A stretch of DNA of 64,000 nucleotides from an uncultured Oscillospiraceae bacterium (GCA_900539425.1 UQBX01000010.1:3377-67376), one strand, 5' to 3'; counted from the first letter of the stretch, positions 53,257 to 62,977 are shown. Numbers and translations: made by a program. The notes: generated from the letters alone by a model not told the origin.

Positions 53257-54139
53257 ATATGAAATTTGTGTTTATTATTTTCATAACAAGCTCTTTGCTT
53301 GGAAAATCACAATAAATCGTGCCGTAATGTTTTGAACTGTAAAGAGGGTATTTAATAAACTGCGGATTTATGTACTCGGCATTTTTTCGCGGGCCTTTTT
53401 ATCCGCCCGCCGTGGAAAGATAATTTATAATGTATGTGCCGTCAAATTCTTTAGCCTTATCAAGAAACGGCTTGATACATTCGTTCCATCTCGGCTCGGG
53501 TGTGTATTTGTATCTGTCCTGCACTATGAATTCGGCAGGGGATTCGCCGCCCGTGCTGAGCGGCAGAGGTTCGGGAACAGCCGTATCCTGTTCAACCCAG
53601 CGTGAGAAATCAAGCCCTGTGTTTTTCGGCGTGAATTGCGGTCTGTCGGCCATTTTACAGCGGCGTATAAGATAAATTTTACCCCTTGTTTCATCAAGTG
53701 AGGGAACTCTGTTTTCACAAAACCACATCTCAGGTTTTTTTGCAATATAGTTAAAAAACAGATTGTCAAAGCACTTTTCGTTTTCCTTGCCGCTGTCGTT
53801 TTTAAACTGGAAAACAATTGTTTCACTCGGATTTTCAAGCAGAAAATCGTAGCACTGATTCAATACGAAATCCAGATCCATTTGCTTGCCGAATTTGTTT
53901 GCGGTGGGAAAGGCCTTTGCGAATGCATGCACCATTTTAAGCGCTTCCCCTCGGCTTTCAACCCTTATGTCAAGCGCACGTATTCCAAGATTAAGCTGCT
54001 CGGCAATTGTCAGATCCTGCGTTTTTGATATGTGTTCAAATTGCACGAATTTTGTAACGCAGTCATGTGTTCCCGGAATTGAAAGCGTCAGCAGATCGCG
54101 TTTGCCGTCAATTTCCGACATCCAATTATTAAGCTTCAT
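53255..54139 (-). pseudogene. PI-specific phospholipase C-like gene, split by a nonsense codon
   Basis: The frame starts at ATG 54139 (MKLNNWMS) behind AGAGGG. It has the PI-PLC X-domain motifs LSIPGTHDC with the first catalytic His and KMVHAFAKAF with the second. A TAA at 53399-53401 follows YIINYLSTAGG. The same frame then continues KGPRKNAEYINPQFIKYPL and KHYGTIYCDFPSKELVMKII, ending at TAA 53255, which is the normal end of bacterial PI-PLC proteins. A terminator follows the second stop, not the first. The truncated product would lack about 48 C-terminal residues. No signal peptide is visible. Confidence 0.83.
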
Positions 54140-54263
54140 AATATCCCTCTTTTCGTTTGCTGTGGGCAACTATATTATATCATCTGATTTAAGTTTCATC
54201 AATCATTGAAAAAAGTATTTTTATTTAGTATAATGATACTAATGCATAAAACGGAGGCATTTT

Positions 54264-54710
54264 ATGGTTATATTCGATAAAAGCGGAGTTATAACGCCTG
54301 AAATGGATAAAACAAATATTTCTTTTGATTTTGAAGTTACGCAGGGCGTTTCCGAATTGAATATTGATTTTTCATATTCACCAAAGACTGTTGAGGATGA
54401 AAGCGCGGCACTAAATGCTGTTTCGGACGCTCTTGAAAAGTATTTAGGCACAGAAAATGATGCGGATGCGCACAGCTTTCTGCCTGTGAATAATCTTGTT
54501 ACATTATCGCTTGATGACCCTGAAGGGTATAGGGGAGCGGCACACAGGCAGCCGTGCGAACAGCATATTGTCATAGGCAGCGGCTGTTCTTCTCCGGGAT
54601 TTTCAAAGAATTCTGTTCAAAGCGGAAAATGGCGTATAATGCTTAATGTGCATTGCTGTGTATGCAATGTTTCATACAGTCTGAAAATAAGCGGAGGTGA
54701 GGTTGAATGA
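54264..54710 (+). CDS. Hypothetical protein preceding PHP hydrolase
   Basis: The 148-residue protein starts behind GGAGG. It opens with a beta strand-rich half (MVIFDKSGVITPEMDKTNIS) and ends with a cysteine-rich part containing CEQHIVIGSGCS and VHCCVCNVSYSL. No family was recognised. It overlaps the PHP gene by four bases (ATGA), so the two proteins are probably partners in one activity. Confidence 0.65.
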   Translation: MVIFDKSGVITPEMDKTNISFDFEVTQGVSELNIDFSYSPKTVEDESAALNAVSDALEKYLGTENDADAHSFLPVNNLVTLSLDDPEGYRGAAHRQPCEQHIVIGSGCSSPGFSKNSVQSGKWRIMLNVHCCVCNVSYSLKISGGEVE

Positions 54711-55663
54711 GTTATCTTCCATGTGAGCTCCACTGCCATACAATTCATTCAGACGGCGGCTTTACCCCGGCTTCTCTTCAGCAGGCAGCGGCAGAGGATC
54801 ATCTTTCACTTATAGCTCTTACTGATCATAATACATACAGCGGATATGACGAGATAGATGAAAATATTATTCCCGTTCTCCGAGGTATAGAGTGGACTAC
54901 CTATTTCGGCCATATGCTTGTTTTGGGCGCTCAGGGTTTTGTTGACTGGCGTGATGCCGTGCCCGATAACATAGATGAAAAAATGAAAGCCGTTAGGGCG
55001 CAGGGCGGAATAGTCGGTATTGCCCATCCTTTTCAGCTGGGATCTCCTATGTGCACGGGCGGAAGATGGGAATTTAATGTTCGGGATTTCAGAAATGTAG
55101 ACTACATGGAGGTTTGGCACGAAGCTTTCAGTCCTGATAATACCGAAAATGACAAAGCGCTTGAGATGTATACTTCTCTGCTTGACGAAGGTTATCATAT
55201 TTCCGCTGTGTACGGTAAAGACTGGCACAGACCTGTTACCGACGGCAAGCATTACGGCTGTACTTATCTCCACTTTGACGGCGGTGTTGCAACACCCGAG
55301 GGTGCTGTTAAGGCTATACGTCTTGGCAAGACAGTAGCTTCAACAGGCGCTAAGTTCATATTCCGAGTTCACAGAATGGGCAAAACATACGGGCTTGGTT
55401 CAATCATACCAAAGGGAACCGTAACATTCAGCTTTTTTACTGACCTTCATTCAAGAGAAAAGAATGCAGGCAATGAAGTTATAGAGTACAAAACAATAAA
55501 AATAATTTCAAACGGCGGCAAAACGGTGCTTGAAACACGGTATGACACACGCCACGAACGCCTGAAGATAGAACGCGGGCATTGGTATCGTGCAGAGCTT
55601 TGGGGAACTGTTAACGGCGATAAAAAAATCCTTGCCGTAACAAGTCCCGTATATTGCGAATAA
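54707..55663 (+). CDS. PHP-domain metallohydrolase (CehA/McbA-like)
   Basis: The 318-residue protein has the PHP metal-binding motifs ELHCHTIHSDGGFTP (7-21), LTDHNTY near 38, GIAHPFQ near 105, and YGKDWHRP near 168. CehA/McbA relatives hydrolyse phosphoester or carbamate bonds with metals. A beta-rich C-terminal domain follows. GGAGG precedes the ATG, and the overlap with the upstream gene suggests coupled translation. Confidence 0.85.
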   Translation: MSYLPCELHCHTIHSDGGFTPASLQQAAAEDHLSLIALTDHNTYSGYDEIDENIIPVLRGIEWTTYFGHMLVLGAQGFVDWRDAVPDNIDEKMKAVRAQGGIVGIAHPFQLGSPMCTGGRWEFNVRDFRNVDYMEVWHEAFSPDNTENDKALEMYTSLLDEGYHISAVYGKDWHRPVTDGKHYGCTYLHFDGGVATPEGAVKAIRLGKTVASTGAKFIFRVHRMGKTYGLGSIIPKGTVTFSFFTDLHSREKNAGNEVIEYKTIKIISNGGKTVLETRYDTRHERLKIERGHWYRAELWGTVNGDKKILAVTSPVYCE

Positions 55664-55681
55664 GTAAATAAGTATAAAAAA

Positions 55682-55712
55682 GGCCGGGCTCTTATTGAGC
55701 CCGGCTCTTTTT
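55682..55712. terminator. Terminator after PHP gene
   Basis: GGCCGGGCTC / GAGCCCGGCT forms a strong hairpin followed by a T-run, between convergent genes. Confidence 0.88.
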
Positions 55713-55719
55713 GCTGTTA

Positions 55720-57141
55720 TCAGAAATCCTCAGGGCGGTAATTTATCTTGCCCTCGGGTGTATCTCTGTAATATTGTGTAAACGGTTTGAATCGCGCTTT
55801 TTCTTCCCAGATTTCTTTGGCTTTCGGTGCCCAGTTAGCGGCATAAGCGTCGCACTTTGCGCAAAGTTCCTCTGCGCTTTCCTCCTGAATAAGGTTTGTG
55901 GATTTTGCGCCGCTTCTTGCAACCATTTTGCGTAAAGCCTGCGGGTTTTCAAGCATCGGGCATGGGCGCAGCATGTTTTTGTTAAACGGCTGACCCTTAT
56001 AATACTCCTTGAAAAGAGGTGAGTTAAGGCATTCCATTATTGATTTTTCCCTGATGTTTGAATCAGAATAATGAATGAATACGCACGGCTCAACATCTCC
56101 CTCGGAATTAACGTGGAAATAGTTTCTGCCTCCCGCAATACATCCGCCTACAAATTCGGCGTCATTCTGAAAATCAACCGTGAATACCGGCTTGCCGTTT
56201 TTAGAATCCCTTTTTGCCCTTATCTCACGATAAACGTGCTCTCTCTGCTCAGGGGTGAGCATAAGGCTTGTGTCAGCATTTGCGCCTACGGGCATATAGT
56301 GGAAATACCACATGTATCTTACGCCCGCCTCTATCATTTTGTCATAAAATTCGTCGCTCGTAACAGCTTTGTAGTTGCTGCTCGTGTAGCAGATAGAGGT
56401 GCCGAAAAGGCAGCCGTGCTTTTTGAGCATCTTCATGGCGTTCATAGTAGTTTTATAAGCGCCGTCGCCGCGTCTGCCGTCATTTGTTTCTTCCGTGCCT
56501 TCAATTGAAAGCGCAAGCCCGAAGTTTCCGCATTCTATCAGCTGTTCGCAGAATTCGTCATCAATAAGAGTAGCATTTGTGAACGCAAGGAAAATACAGT
56601 CCGGGTTTTCCTTTGCAAGGGTGATCAAATCTTTCTTTCTTATAAGCGGTTCGCCGCCTGTAAACATAAAGAAATGAGTGCCGAGTTCCTTGCTTTCGCT
56701 TATTATTCTGCGCATTTCTTCAAGAGTCAGATTGGATTTGTATCCGTATTCCGCCGCCCAGCAGCCTGTGCATTTGAGGTTGCAGGCGGAAGTCGGGTCA
56801 AGCAGTACAACCCACGGGATATTACAGTGTAGTTCCTCTCTCTTTTTCCTGAGCGTGGAAGTACCTATAAGACCTAAGTCAATTCCGAAAGTAAGCACTG
56901 CTCTGCGCAGAAAATCAGGGTTTACCTCTTTAATTCCGCGAAACAGAAACTGATGCCATACGTTGCTTTCGTCCGTGATTATCTCAATAGGCTTTGTAAA
57001 AGTGCTTTCAGGGTACATTTTGCCGGCGAAAGCCTTGCCCACTTTGACAAGCCTGAGCATGTTGCGCTCAGGATTTTTATAAATGTATTTAAAAAGCCCG
57101 TTTCCTATTTTATGAAGCGTTTTGCTTTTTAATGATGGCAT
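55720..57141 (-). CDS. Radical SAM protein with SPASM-like C-terminus
   Basis: The 473-residue protein has a helical N-terminal extension of about 110 residues, then the cluster motif CNLKCTGC near 120 and the SAM-binding FTGGEPL near 158. The C-terminal part is rich in cysteines (GGCIAGGRNYFHV, VEPCVFIHYS, RPCPMLEN, ELCAKCDAY), as in SPASM/twitch domains that bind extra Fe-S clusters. Its reaction is unknown. It starts 12 bases after argS in the same operon, with AAGGAG before the ATG. Confidence 0.85.
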   Translation of the reverse strand: MPSLKSKTLHKIGNGLFKYIYKNPERNMLRLVKVGKAFAGKMYPESTFTKPIEIITDESNVWHQFLFRGIKEVNPDFLRRAVLTFGIDLGLIGTSTLRKKREELHCNIPWVVLLDPTSACNLKCTGCWAAEYGYKSNLTLEEMRRIISESKELGTHFFMFTGGEPLIRKKDLITLAKENPDCIFLAFTNATLIDDEFCEQLIECGNFGLALSIEGTEETNDGRRGDGAYKTTMNAMKMLKKHGCLFGTSICYTSSNYKAVTSDEFYDKMIEAGVRYMWYFHYMPVGANADTSLMLTPEQREHVYREIRAKRDSKNGKPVFTVDFQNDAEFVGGCIAGGRNYFHVNSEGDVEPCVFIHYSDSNIREKSIMECLNSPLFKEYYKGQPFNKNMLRPCPMLENPQALRKMVARSGAKSTNLIQEESAEELCAKCDAYAANWAPKAKEIWEEKARFKPFTQYYRDTPEGKINYRPEDF

Positions 57142-57153
57142 ATCTGCTGCTCC

Positions 57154-58842
57154 TTACATGGTTTCGGGTGCCGATATTTTAAGCATTCCCAGAATATTCC
57201 TGATTGTTTCTTTTACTGCAAGGCAAAGATAAAGTCTTGCCTGCATAAGTCCCTCATCGTCCGCTATAACACGGTGGGCATTGTAAAATTTGTGGAAAAG
57301 AGTGGCAAGTTCAATAACAAAATGAGTTATCTTTGCAGGGTCATAAGCTTTTGCCGCCGCCACAATTTCATCCGTAAGAGAGGAGAGATGGCGTATAAGC
57401 TCTTTTTCCTCATCGGAGTTAAGCATATCAAGTTCTGCGTCAGTCGGCGTACGCATTGTAATTCCGTCCGCATTTGCCTTTTTAAGTATCGAACAGATAC
57501 GCGCATGTGCGTACTGAACATAATATACAGGGTTTTGGCTCGTTTTCTGAGCAGCAAGGTCAAGGTCGAAATCAAAGTGTGAGTTCGGCTCACGCAGATT
57601 AAAGAAAAATCTTGCCGCGTCAATCGGAATTTCCTCAAGCAGGGTGTTGAGCGTGATGGCTTTTCCGGAACGCTTTGAAAGTTTTATTGTTTCGCCGTTT
57701 CTTACAAGGCGAACCATCTGCATAATTACGCAGTCAAGCCTGTCTGCGTCAAGACCGAGAGCTGTTAGAGCCGCTTTCATCCTTGGCACATAGCCGTGGT
57801 GGTCTGCTCCCAAAACATCAACCGCTTTGTCATAGCCGCGTGTTACAAGCTTGTTGTAGTGATAAGCAATATCCGGCACGATATAGGTTGGTATACCGTT
57901 TGCGCGAACAAGCACAACGTCCTTGTCATTACCAAATTCACTTGCCTTGAACCAGAGAGCACCGTCCTGCTCGTAAGTTACACCCAGTTCCTTGAATTTC
58001 TCAATAATTTTGTTTACGGAACCGTCAGCGTGCAGGGTGCTTTCTCTAAACCATTTGTCATATTTAATGCGGTATTCAAGCAGGTCTTTTTCAAGACCGT
58101 CAATATTTTTCGGCAGAGCATAAGCAACAAGTGCGTCACGCCTTTCCTTTGAATCTGCCTCAACATATTTGTCGCCGTATTCAGACGCAAAATTCTTTGC
58201 GTGTTCAATAATATCAGCGCCCTTGTATGCGTCCTCAGGCAGTTCTATGCCGTCTTTATAAAGCTGAAGATAACGCACTTCAAGTGAAGTTGCAAACTTT
58301 TCTATCTGATTGCCCGCATCATTTACATAAAATTCACGGTTTACTTCATAGCCCGCCCATTCAAGCACAGCTGCAAGGCAGTCGCCTATTGCGCCGCCTC
58401 TTGCGTTTCCTATGTGCATAGGGCCGGTCGGGTTTGCGGAAACAAATTCAACAAGCACTCTTTTTCCGCCGCCGAAATCGGATTTTCCGTAATCTTCGCC
58501 CTTTGCAAGCACATCTTTTACTATTTCGCTGTAATAGCGCTGTGAAAGGTAAAAGTTCAGAAATCCAGGGCCGGCTATCTCGCATCTGTCAAAAAGAGTT
58601 CCGTCAAGGTCAAGATTGCTGACAACGCTTTCTGCAATTTTTCTGGGTGCGCATTTAAAAGCTTTTGCTCCTGCAAGCGCAACGTTAGCGGAAAAGTCGC
58701 CGTTTTTGCTGTTTGCCGGTTTCTCAATAATGAAATCGGGGATGGGCTCTGCCGGAAGTTCACCGTTTGCAACAGCCCTTCCGAGAGCGTCTATTATTCT
58801 TGTTCTTAATTCTTTTTGTGTTTCTTTAACTAATATTGACAT
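57154..58842 (-). CDS. argS: Arginine-tRNA ligase
   Basis: The 562-residue protein has the class I synthetase features of ArgRS: the N-terminal Add1-like domain, VEFVSANPTGPMHIGNARGG with the HIGH-type motif near 132, and KLSKRSGKA near 390 in place of KMSKS. The C-terminal helical anticodon domain ends in IRNILGMLKISAPETM. It charges tRNA-Arg such as the gene at 25757-25833. It lies downstream of the DUF1934 gene, as ywiB-argS does in Bacillus. Confidence 0.96.
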   Translation of the reverse strand: MSILVKETQKELRTRIIDALGRAVANGELPAEPIPDFIIEKPANSKNGDFSANVALAGAKAFKCAPRKIAESVVSNLDLDGTLFDRCEIAGPGFLNFYLSQRYYSEIVKDVLAKGEDYGKSDFGGGKRVLVEFVSANPTGPMHIGNARGGAIGDCLAAVLEWAGYEVNREFYVNDAGNQIEKFATSLEVRYLQLYKDGIELPEDAYKGADIIEHAKNFASEYGDKYVEADSKERRDALVAYALPKNIDGLEKDLLEYRIKYDKWFRESTLHADGSVNKIIEKFKELGVTYEQDGALWFKASEFGNDKDVVLVRANGIPTYIVPDIAYHYNKLVTRGYDKAVDVLGADHHGYVPRMKAALTALGLDADRLDCVIMQMVRLVRNGETIKLSKRSGKAITLNTLLEEIPIDAARFFFNLREPNSHFDFDLDLAAQKTSQNPVYYVQYAHARICSILKKANADGITMRTPTDAELDMLNSDEEKELIRHLSSLTDEIVAAAKAYDPAKITHFVIELATLFHKFYNAHRVIADDEGLMQARLYLCLAVKETIRNILGMLKISAPETM

Positions 58843-58879
58843 TTTTTCTTACTCCGAAAATTTTATATTATTCAAATAA

Positions 58880-59302
58880 TCAGTTTGCGGCTTCTGAAAA
58901 ACTCAGCCTAACTTTGTTCTGTGAAGCCACGGAACCGTTGAAATCAATATCGTATTCAAAATTGAAAACTCCGTTTTCCATATCAGCCTCAATATCACGG
59001 CCGTATACACCCATTAGCAGATCTCCGAAATCAGTGCCGTAATTACACAGGTGGCGCTTTGATTTTTCTATCAGCAGGCTTGAATGAGTTTTGCCGGAAC
59101 GTGTCATCTGCACAGCGCTTTCGTCCTTGTTGACTCTTACGGTAACAGTTACGCTTTCTTCCGGCTCTTCGATTTCCTCGGTGTATCTGATAATATACGC
59201 AACACCGTCATCTCTTATTGTTCCGAAGGTAGTCAGCTCCGTAACATCGGTATCTCTGCCGTAACGCTGAGTTCCTTTGACTTCTATCAGAATTTTTTTC
59301 AT
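58880..59302 (-). CDS. DUF1934 (YwiB-like) protein
   Basis: The 140-residue protein matches the lipocalin-like beta-barrel family of B. subtilis YwiB: KILIEVKGTQRYG at the start, ELTTFGTIRDDGVAYIIRY, and SLLIEKSKRHLCNY with FEYDIDFNG near the end. Function is unknown. It lies 37 bases upstream of argS, the same order as in Bacillus, which supports the assignment. GGAGG precedes the ATG. Confidence 0.85.
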   Translation of the reverse strand: MKKILIEVKGTQRYGRDTDVTELTTFGTIRDDGVAYIIRYTEEIEEPEESVTVTVRVNKDESAVQMTRSGKTHSSLLIEKSKRHLCNYGTDFGDLLMGVYGRDIEADMENGVFNFEYDIDFNGSVASQNKVRLSFSEAAN

Positions 59303-59510
59303 TGAACCGCCTCCGGAAATAATACGATATATTTTATCATATTAAATAACTAAATTCAACAGAAAAAACTAAATAATAAATTGCTTATAATAAGTATTCA
59401 TTGCTTATTTTACAAATTTAAAAATTTTTAATGACAAATCACATTTAAGATGATATAATACAAAAATGTAAAGCCGCGGGGTTTTATAAGTTTTAACAGG
59501 AGTTGTTTAA

Positions 59511-60362
59511 ATGGAACTTGCAGAAGCTTACAGACTGATGGATAAAACCATTGCAGAAAATATCAAAGAGCTTGAATTTAAAAAGATGAAAACGGGTGAA
59601 AACGAACTCGGATATAAAAGCGAAAAAGGACTTTTCAGAGTTTCCTATGATGCCAAAACAAATATTATGAGTCTTGAGTGCTCTTATGAGGATAAGGGTG
59701 AGGACACCGCTTACGAAACTATTTCTAAATCACTTTTTGAGCTTGATGCTGCAGACGAAAAGGAATGCCGCTATTATGCTAATGAGGTGTCGGATGAAAT
59801 TCATTCTCTTTTCGCCTCAAAGAAAAAGGTGAATTTGGACAAGATCAAAATGCCTAAAGCGGTTTCACGTTCAAAGGCGAAAAACGGCGTTATCAGCTAT
59901 GATATGGATTCACTTGCAAACCGTTTCGGTGTTCTTTATCCCGATCTCAAAGATGATATTAAGAAAAATATATCAGATTACGGCGAGTTCCTGCCTGAAA
60001 CATTCTTTCAGGAGATCGGTACGCCGCGCGTGCTTGACGTTATCAAAAACGGCACCGAAGCAGAGCGCAAAAAGCTGTTTAAAACCCTTGGAGAGATATA
60101 CGAGGACGGCACAAACGAAGTGCAGGACGTTATCGGCGTAACTATTTTGGGAGCAATGAAAAATGATCCTGCAATGATGGAAGTTGCAGACAAATATATG
60201 ACAGATTATATGTCAGGCCCTGTTCATGAGATAAATAAGATAACGGCAAAGAAAAACAGGTTTACAAAGAAACTTGCCAACCCGCCTGCATATAAACCCA
60301 AAAAGAAAAAAACAAATATGCTTCAGAATGCGCTTAATCAGCAGCAACAGCAGTCAAAATAA
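59511..60362 (+). CDS. Hypothetical protein, conserved in Clostridia
   Basis: The 283-residue soluble protein starts behind AGGAG. The first 100 residues form an alpha/beta unit. The second half is helical and contains LKDDIKKNISDYGEFLPETF near 150. The C-terminus is a basic PKKKKTN stretch ending in a glutamine run. No family was firmly recognised. It is a single gene with its own terminator. Confidence 0.6.
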   Translation: MELAEAYRLMDKTIAENIKELEFKKMKTGENELGYKSEKGLFRVSYDAKTNIMSLECSYEDKGEDTAYETISKSLFELDAADEKECRYYANEVSDEIHSLFASKKKVNLDKIKMPKAVSRSKAKNGVISYDMDSLANRFGVLYPDLKDDIKKNISDYGEFLPETFFQEIGTPRVLDVIKNGTEAERKKLFKTLGEIYEDGTNEVQDVIGVTILGAMKNDPAMMEVADKYMTDYMSGPVHEINKITAKKNRFTKKLANPPAYKPKKKKTNMLQNALNQQQQQSK

Positions 60363-60406
60363 TGGTGTAACAAGTATACCAAACCATCATATAATAAAGT
60401 CAGTGT

Positions 60407-60448
60407 AAAGTCATACGGCAGTATAAATATAGCCGTATGACTTTTTAT
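60407..60448 (+). terminator. Terminator
   Basis: AAAGTCATACGGC / GCCGTATGACTTT forms a strong hairpin followed by T-rich sequence. Confidence 0.87.
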
Positions 60449-60531
60449 TTTCAAAAACACATACAAACTGAAAAAGATTGTTAAACAGTTAACAAAAAAC
60501 AGGCTTTTTTAACAAAGTTTGCGGAAAATCA

Positions 60532-60559
60532 TTGACAAAAAAATAAACATCTCTATAAT
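60532..60559 (+). promoter_or_regulatory. serCA promoter
   Basis: TTGACA at 60532-60537 and TATAAT at 60554-60559 are consensus boxes with a 16-base spacer. The gene starts about 45 bases downstream. Confidence 0.78.
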
Positions 60560-60605
60560 AGAAGTCGCAATTATTTTTTTGAAACCAGAAAGTGAGGAAA
60601 TTTTT

Positions 60606-61691
60606 ATGGCAAGAGTTTATAATTTCAGTGCAGGTCCTTCAACCCTGCCTGTATCAGTTCTTGAAAAAGCAGGTGCGGAAATTCTTGATTATCAGGGCAG
60701 CGGTCAGTCTGTTATGGAAATGAGCCACCGCTCAAAGGTTTTTGACGATATTATCAAAAGCGCTGAAAAGCTTATGAGAGAGCTTTATAAAGTTCCCGAT
60801 AATTATAAAGTGCTTTTCCTTCAGGGCGGCGCATCCGCTCAGTTTTCTGCTATACCGCTCAACTTTATGAACGGCACCGGAAAAGCTGATTATATCATTA
60901 CCGGCCAGTGGGCAAAAAAAGCTTTTCAGGAAGCTAAAAAGTACGGCGATGTAAGAGAGGCTGCTTCTTCAGCTGATAAGACTTTCAGCTATATCCCCAA
61001 AACAAAGCCTGAAGATTTCAGGGAAGACGCAGATTATGTTTATATCTGCATGAATAATACGATTTACGGCACAAAGTTCAAGGAGCTTCCTCCCGTTGGA
61101 GATAAAGTTCTTATCGCAGACATCTCTTCATGCGCTCTTTCAGAGCCCCTTGATATTTCCAAGTTCGGTATGGTTTATTTCGGCGCACAGAAGAATGTTG
61201 CTCCGGCAGGTCTTGTTGTTGCAATAATTCGTGAGGATCTTCTCGGTCACGCAAGGGATATAACCCCTGTTATGATGGATTACAAGATTCAGGCAGATGC
61301 AGATTCTCTCTACAACACTCCTCCGTGCTGGACTATTTATATTTGCAAACTCGTTCTTGAGTGGATCAAGGAAACATTCGGCGGCCTTGAAGGTATGAAA
61401 GTTCATAACGAGAAAAAGGCTAAGATCCTTTACGATTTCCTTGACCAGAGCAAGATGTTCCACGGCACAGTAGTTCCTGAGGATCGTTCTCTTATGAATG
61501 TTCCTTTTGTTACGGACAGCGATGAACTCAATGCCAAATTCATCAAAGAGGCTACCGAGGCAGGTTTTGTAAACCTCAAGGGCCACAGAACGGTTGGCGG
61601 TATGCGTGCTTCCATCTACAATGCTATGCCTATCGAGGGCGTTGAAAAGCTTGTAGAGTTTATGAAGAAGTTTGAGGAGGAAAACAAATAA
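60606..61691 (+). CDS. serC: Phosphoserine aminotransferase
   Basis: The start at ATG 60606 (MARVYNF) follows GAGG. The 361-residue product has the SerC hallmarks: NFSAGPSTLPVSVLEKAGAE at the start, GGASAQFSAIP near 78, and the pyridoxal-binding lysine in FGAQKNVAPAG near 200. It converts 3-phosphohydroxypyruvate to phosphoserine. serA follows with a one-base overlap. Confidence 0.94.
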   Translation: MARVYNFSAGPSTLPVSVLEKAGAEILDYQGSGQSVMEMSHRSKVFDDIIKSAEKLMRELYKVPDNYKVLFLQGGASAQFSAIPLNFMNGTGKADYIITGQWAKKAFQEAKKYGDVREAASSADKTFSYIPKTKPEDFREDADYVYICMNNTIYGTKFKELPPVGDKVLIADISSCALSEPLDISKFGMVYFGAQKNVAPAGLVVAIIREDLLGHARDITPVMMDYKIQADADSLYNTPPCWTIYICKLVLEWIKETFGGLEGMKVHNEKKAKILYDFLDQSKMFHGTVVPEDRSLMNVPFVTDSDELNAKFIKEATEAGFVNLKGHRTVGGMRASIYNAMPIEGVEKLVEFMKKFEEENK

Positions 61692-62854
61692 TGTATAATA
61701 TTAAAACTTTAAATAAAATATCTCCTGTAGGACTTTCAAAGTTTGATTCTTCAAAATACACTTATGGCGACGAGATTGAAAATCCGGACGCAATCATGGT
61801 GCGCTCAGCCGCCATGCATGATATGGAACTCCCTCAGTCTCTTCTTGCTATCGCAAGAGCAGGTGCAGGTGTAAATAATATTCCGATTGATAAATGCACT
61901 GAAAAGGGCATTGCCGTTTTCAATACTCCCGGCGCAAACGCAAATGCCGTTAAGGAACTCGTTATCTGCGCGCTTCTGCTTTCAAGCCGTAAGATAACTA
62001 AGGCTATTGAGTGGTGCAAGACAATTAAGGATGATGAGAATGTAAGCAAAAGCGTTGAGAAGGGCAAATCAGCCTTTGCAGGCCCGGAGATAAAGGGCAA
62101 GACGCTTGCGGTTATCGGTCTCGGCGCAATCGGCAGACTTGTTGCTAATGCTGCGGTTGACCTTGGTATGACCGTAATCGGTTATGATCCTTTCCTCAGC
62201 GATGAAGCTGCGGAAGCGCTTAAAAGGGAAGTTACAGTAGAGAACGACCTGAATAAATTGTTCCCTCTGGCTGATTATATCACCGTGCATGTACCGCTTA
62301 CTCCTGATACAAAAGAGATGATCCGTGCTGAGAATATCGAGAAAATGAAAGATACGGTTCGCGTTATCAATCTTGCAAGGGGCGATCTTGCAAACTCCGC
62401 CGATATAGTTTCAGCTCTTGAGGACGGCAGAATGGCTGCGTATGTAACTGATTTCCCGAGCGCAGAGCTTATCGGTGTAGACGGTGTTATCGCACTTCCT
62501 CACCTTGGCGCTTCAACTCCTGAAAGTGAAGAGAACTGTGCGTCAATGGGCGCATTGGAACTTATTGATTATCTTGAAAACGGCAATATCAGAAACTCTG
62601 TAAATCTTCCCGCAGCTTCAATTGAAAAGAGCGGTGTGGCAAGAATTACCGTTATTCATAAGAATCAGCCTAATATGATTGCAACAATAACTGATACTAT
62701 CAGCAGAGACGGCGTTAATATCGCAAACTTTGTTGATAAAAACCGCGGCGAAGTTGCTTACAGCATAATAGATGTTGATACTGAAGTTTCAGACGGCGTT
62801 GTTGATGATATTAAGGATATTGACGGCGTTACAAGAGTAAGAGTAATAAAATAA
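61691..62854 (+). CDS. serA: D-3-phosphoglycerate dehydrogenase
   Basis: The 387-residue product has the NAD-binding GLGAIGRLVANAA near 143, the HLGASTPESEEN loop with catalytic His near 275, and a C-terminal ACT domain (about 317-387) for serine feedback. It opens the serine pathway that serC continues. It overlaps serC as TAATG, and a strong terminator follows. Confidence 0.94.
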   Translation: MYNIKTLNKISPVGLSKFDSSKYTYGDEIENPDAIMVRSAAMHDMELPQSLLAIARAGAGVNNIPIDKCTEKGIAVFNTPGANANAVKELVICALLLSSRKITKAIEWCKTIKDDENVSKSVEKGKSAFAGPEIKGKTLAVIGLGAIGRLVANAAVDLGMTVIGYDPFLSDEAAEALKREVTVENDLNKLFPLADYITVHVPLTPDTKEMIRAENIEKMKDTVRVINLARGDLANSADIVSALEDGRMAAYVTDFPSAELIGVDGVIALPHLGASTPESEENCASMGALELIDYLENGNIRNSVNLPAASIEKSGVARITVIHKNQPNMIATITDTISRDGVNIANFVDKNRGEVAYSIIDVDTEVSDGVVDDIKDIDGVTRVRVIK

Positions 62855-62867
62855 AACTGTTTTCAGC

Positions 62868-62899
62868 AAACGGGCGGAGATTTATCCGCCCGTTTTTTT
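62868..62899 (+). terminator. Terminator after serCA
   Basis: AAACGGGCGGA / TCCGCCCGTTT forms a hairpin followed by a seven-base T-run. Confidence 0.9.
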
Positions 62900-62911
62900 A
62901 ATACTTTTTTC

Positions 62912-62940
62912 TTGACAAAGGCAAAGTGCTCTGCTATAAT
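62912..62940 (+). promoter_or_regulatory. Promoter for aldolase-domain gene
   Basis: TTGACA at 62912-62917 and TATAAT at 62935-62940 are consensus with a 17-base spacer. Confidence 0.8.
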
Positions 62941-62951
62941 AACACTAATCC

Positions 62952-62977
62952 GCTTTAAAGCATAAAAGCTTTAAAGC
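62952..62977 (+). repeat. Doubled palindrome in leader
   Basis: GCTTTAAAGC occurs twice, at 62952-62961 and 62968-62977, six bases apart. Each copy is a palindrome, and together they form a longer hairpin in the 5' leader of the next gene. It could be a regulator site or an RNA stem. Confidence 0.5.

Noticed and set aside
53399..53401. Selenocysteine or programmed readthrough in the PI-PLC gene
   Set aside because: The codon is TAA, not TGA, and no recoding element is visible; a nonsense mutation is simpler.
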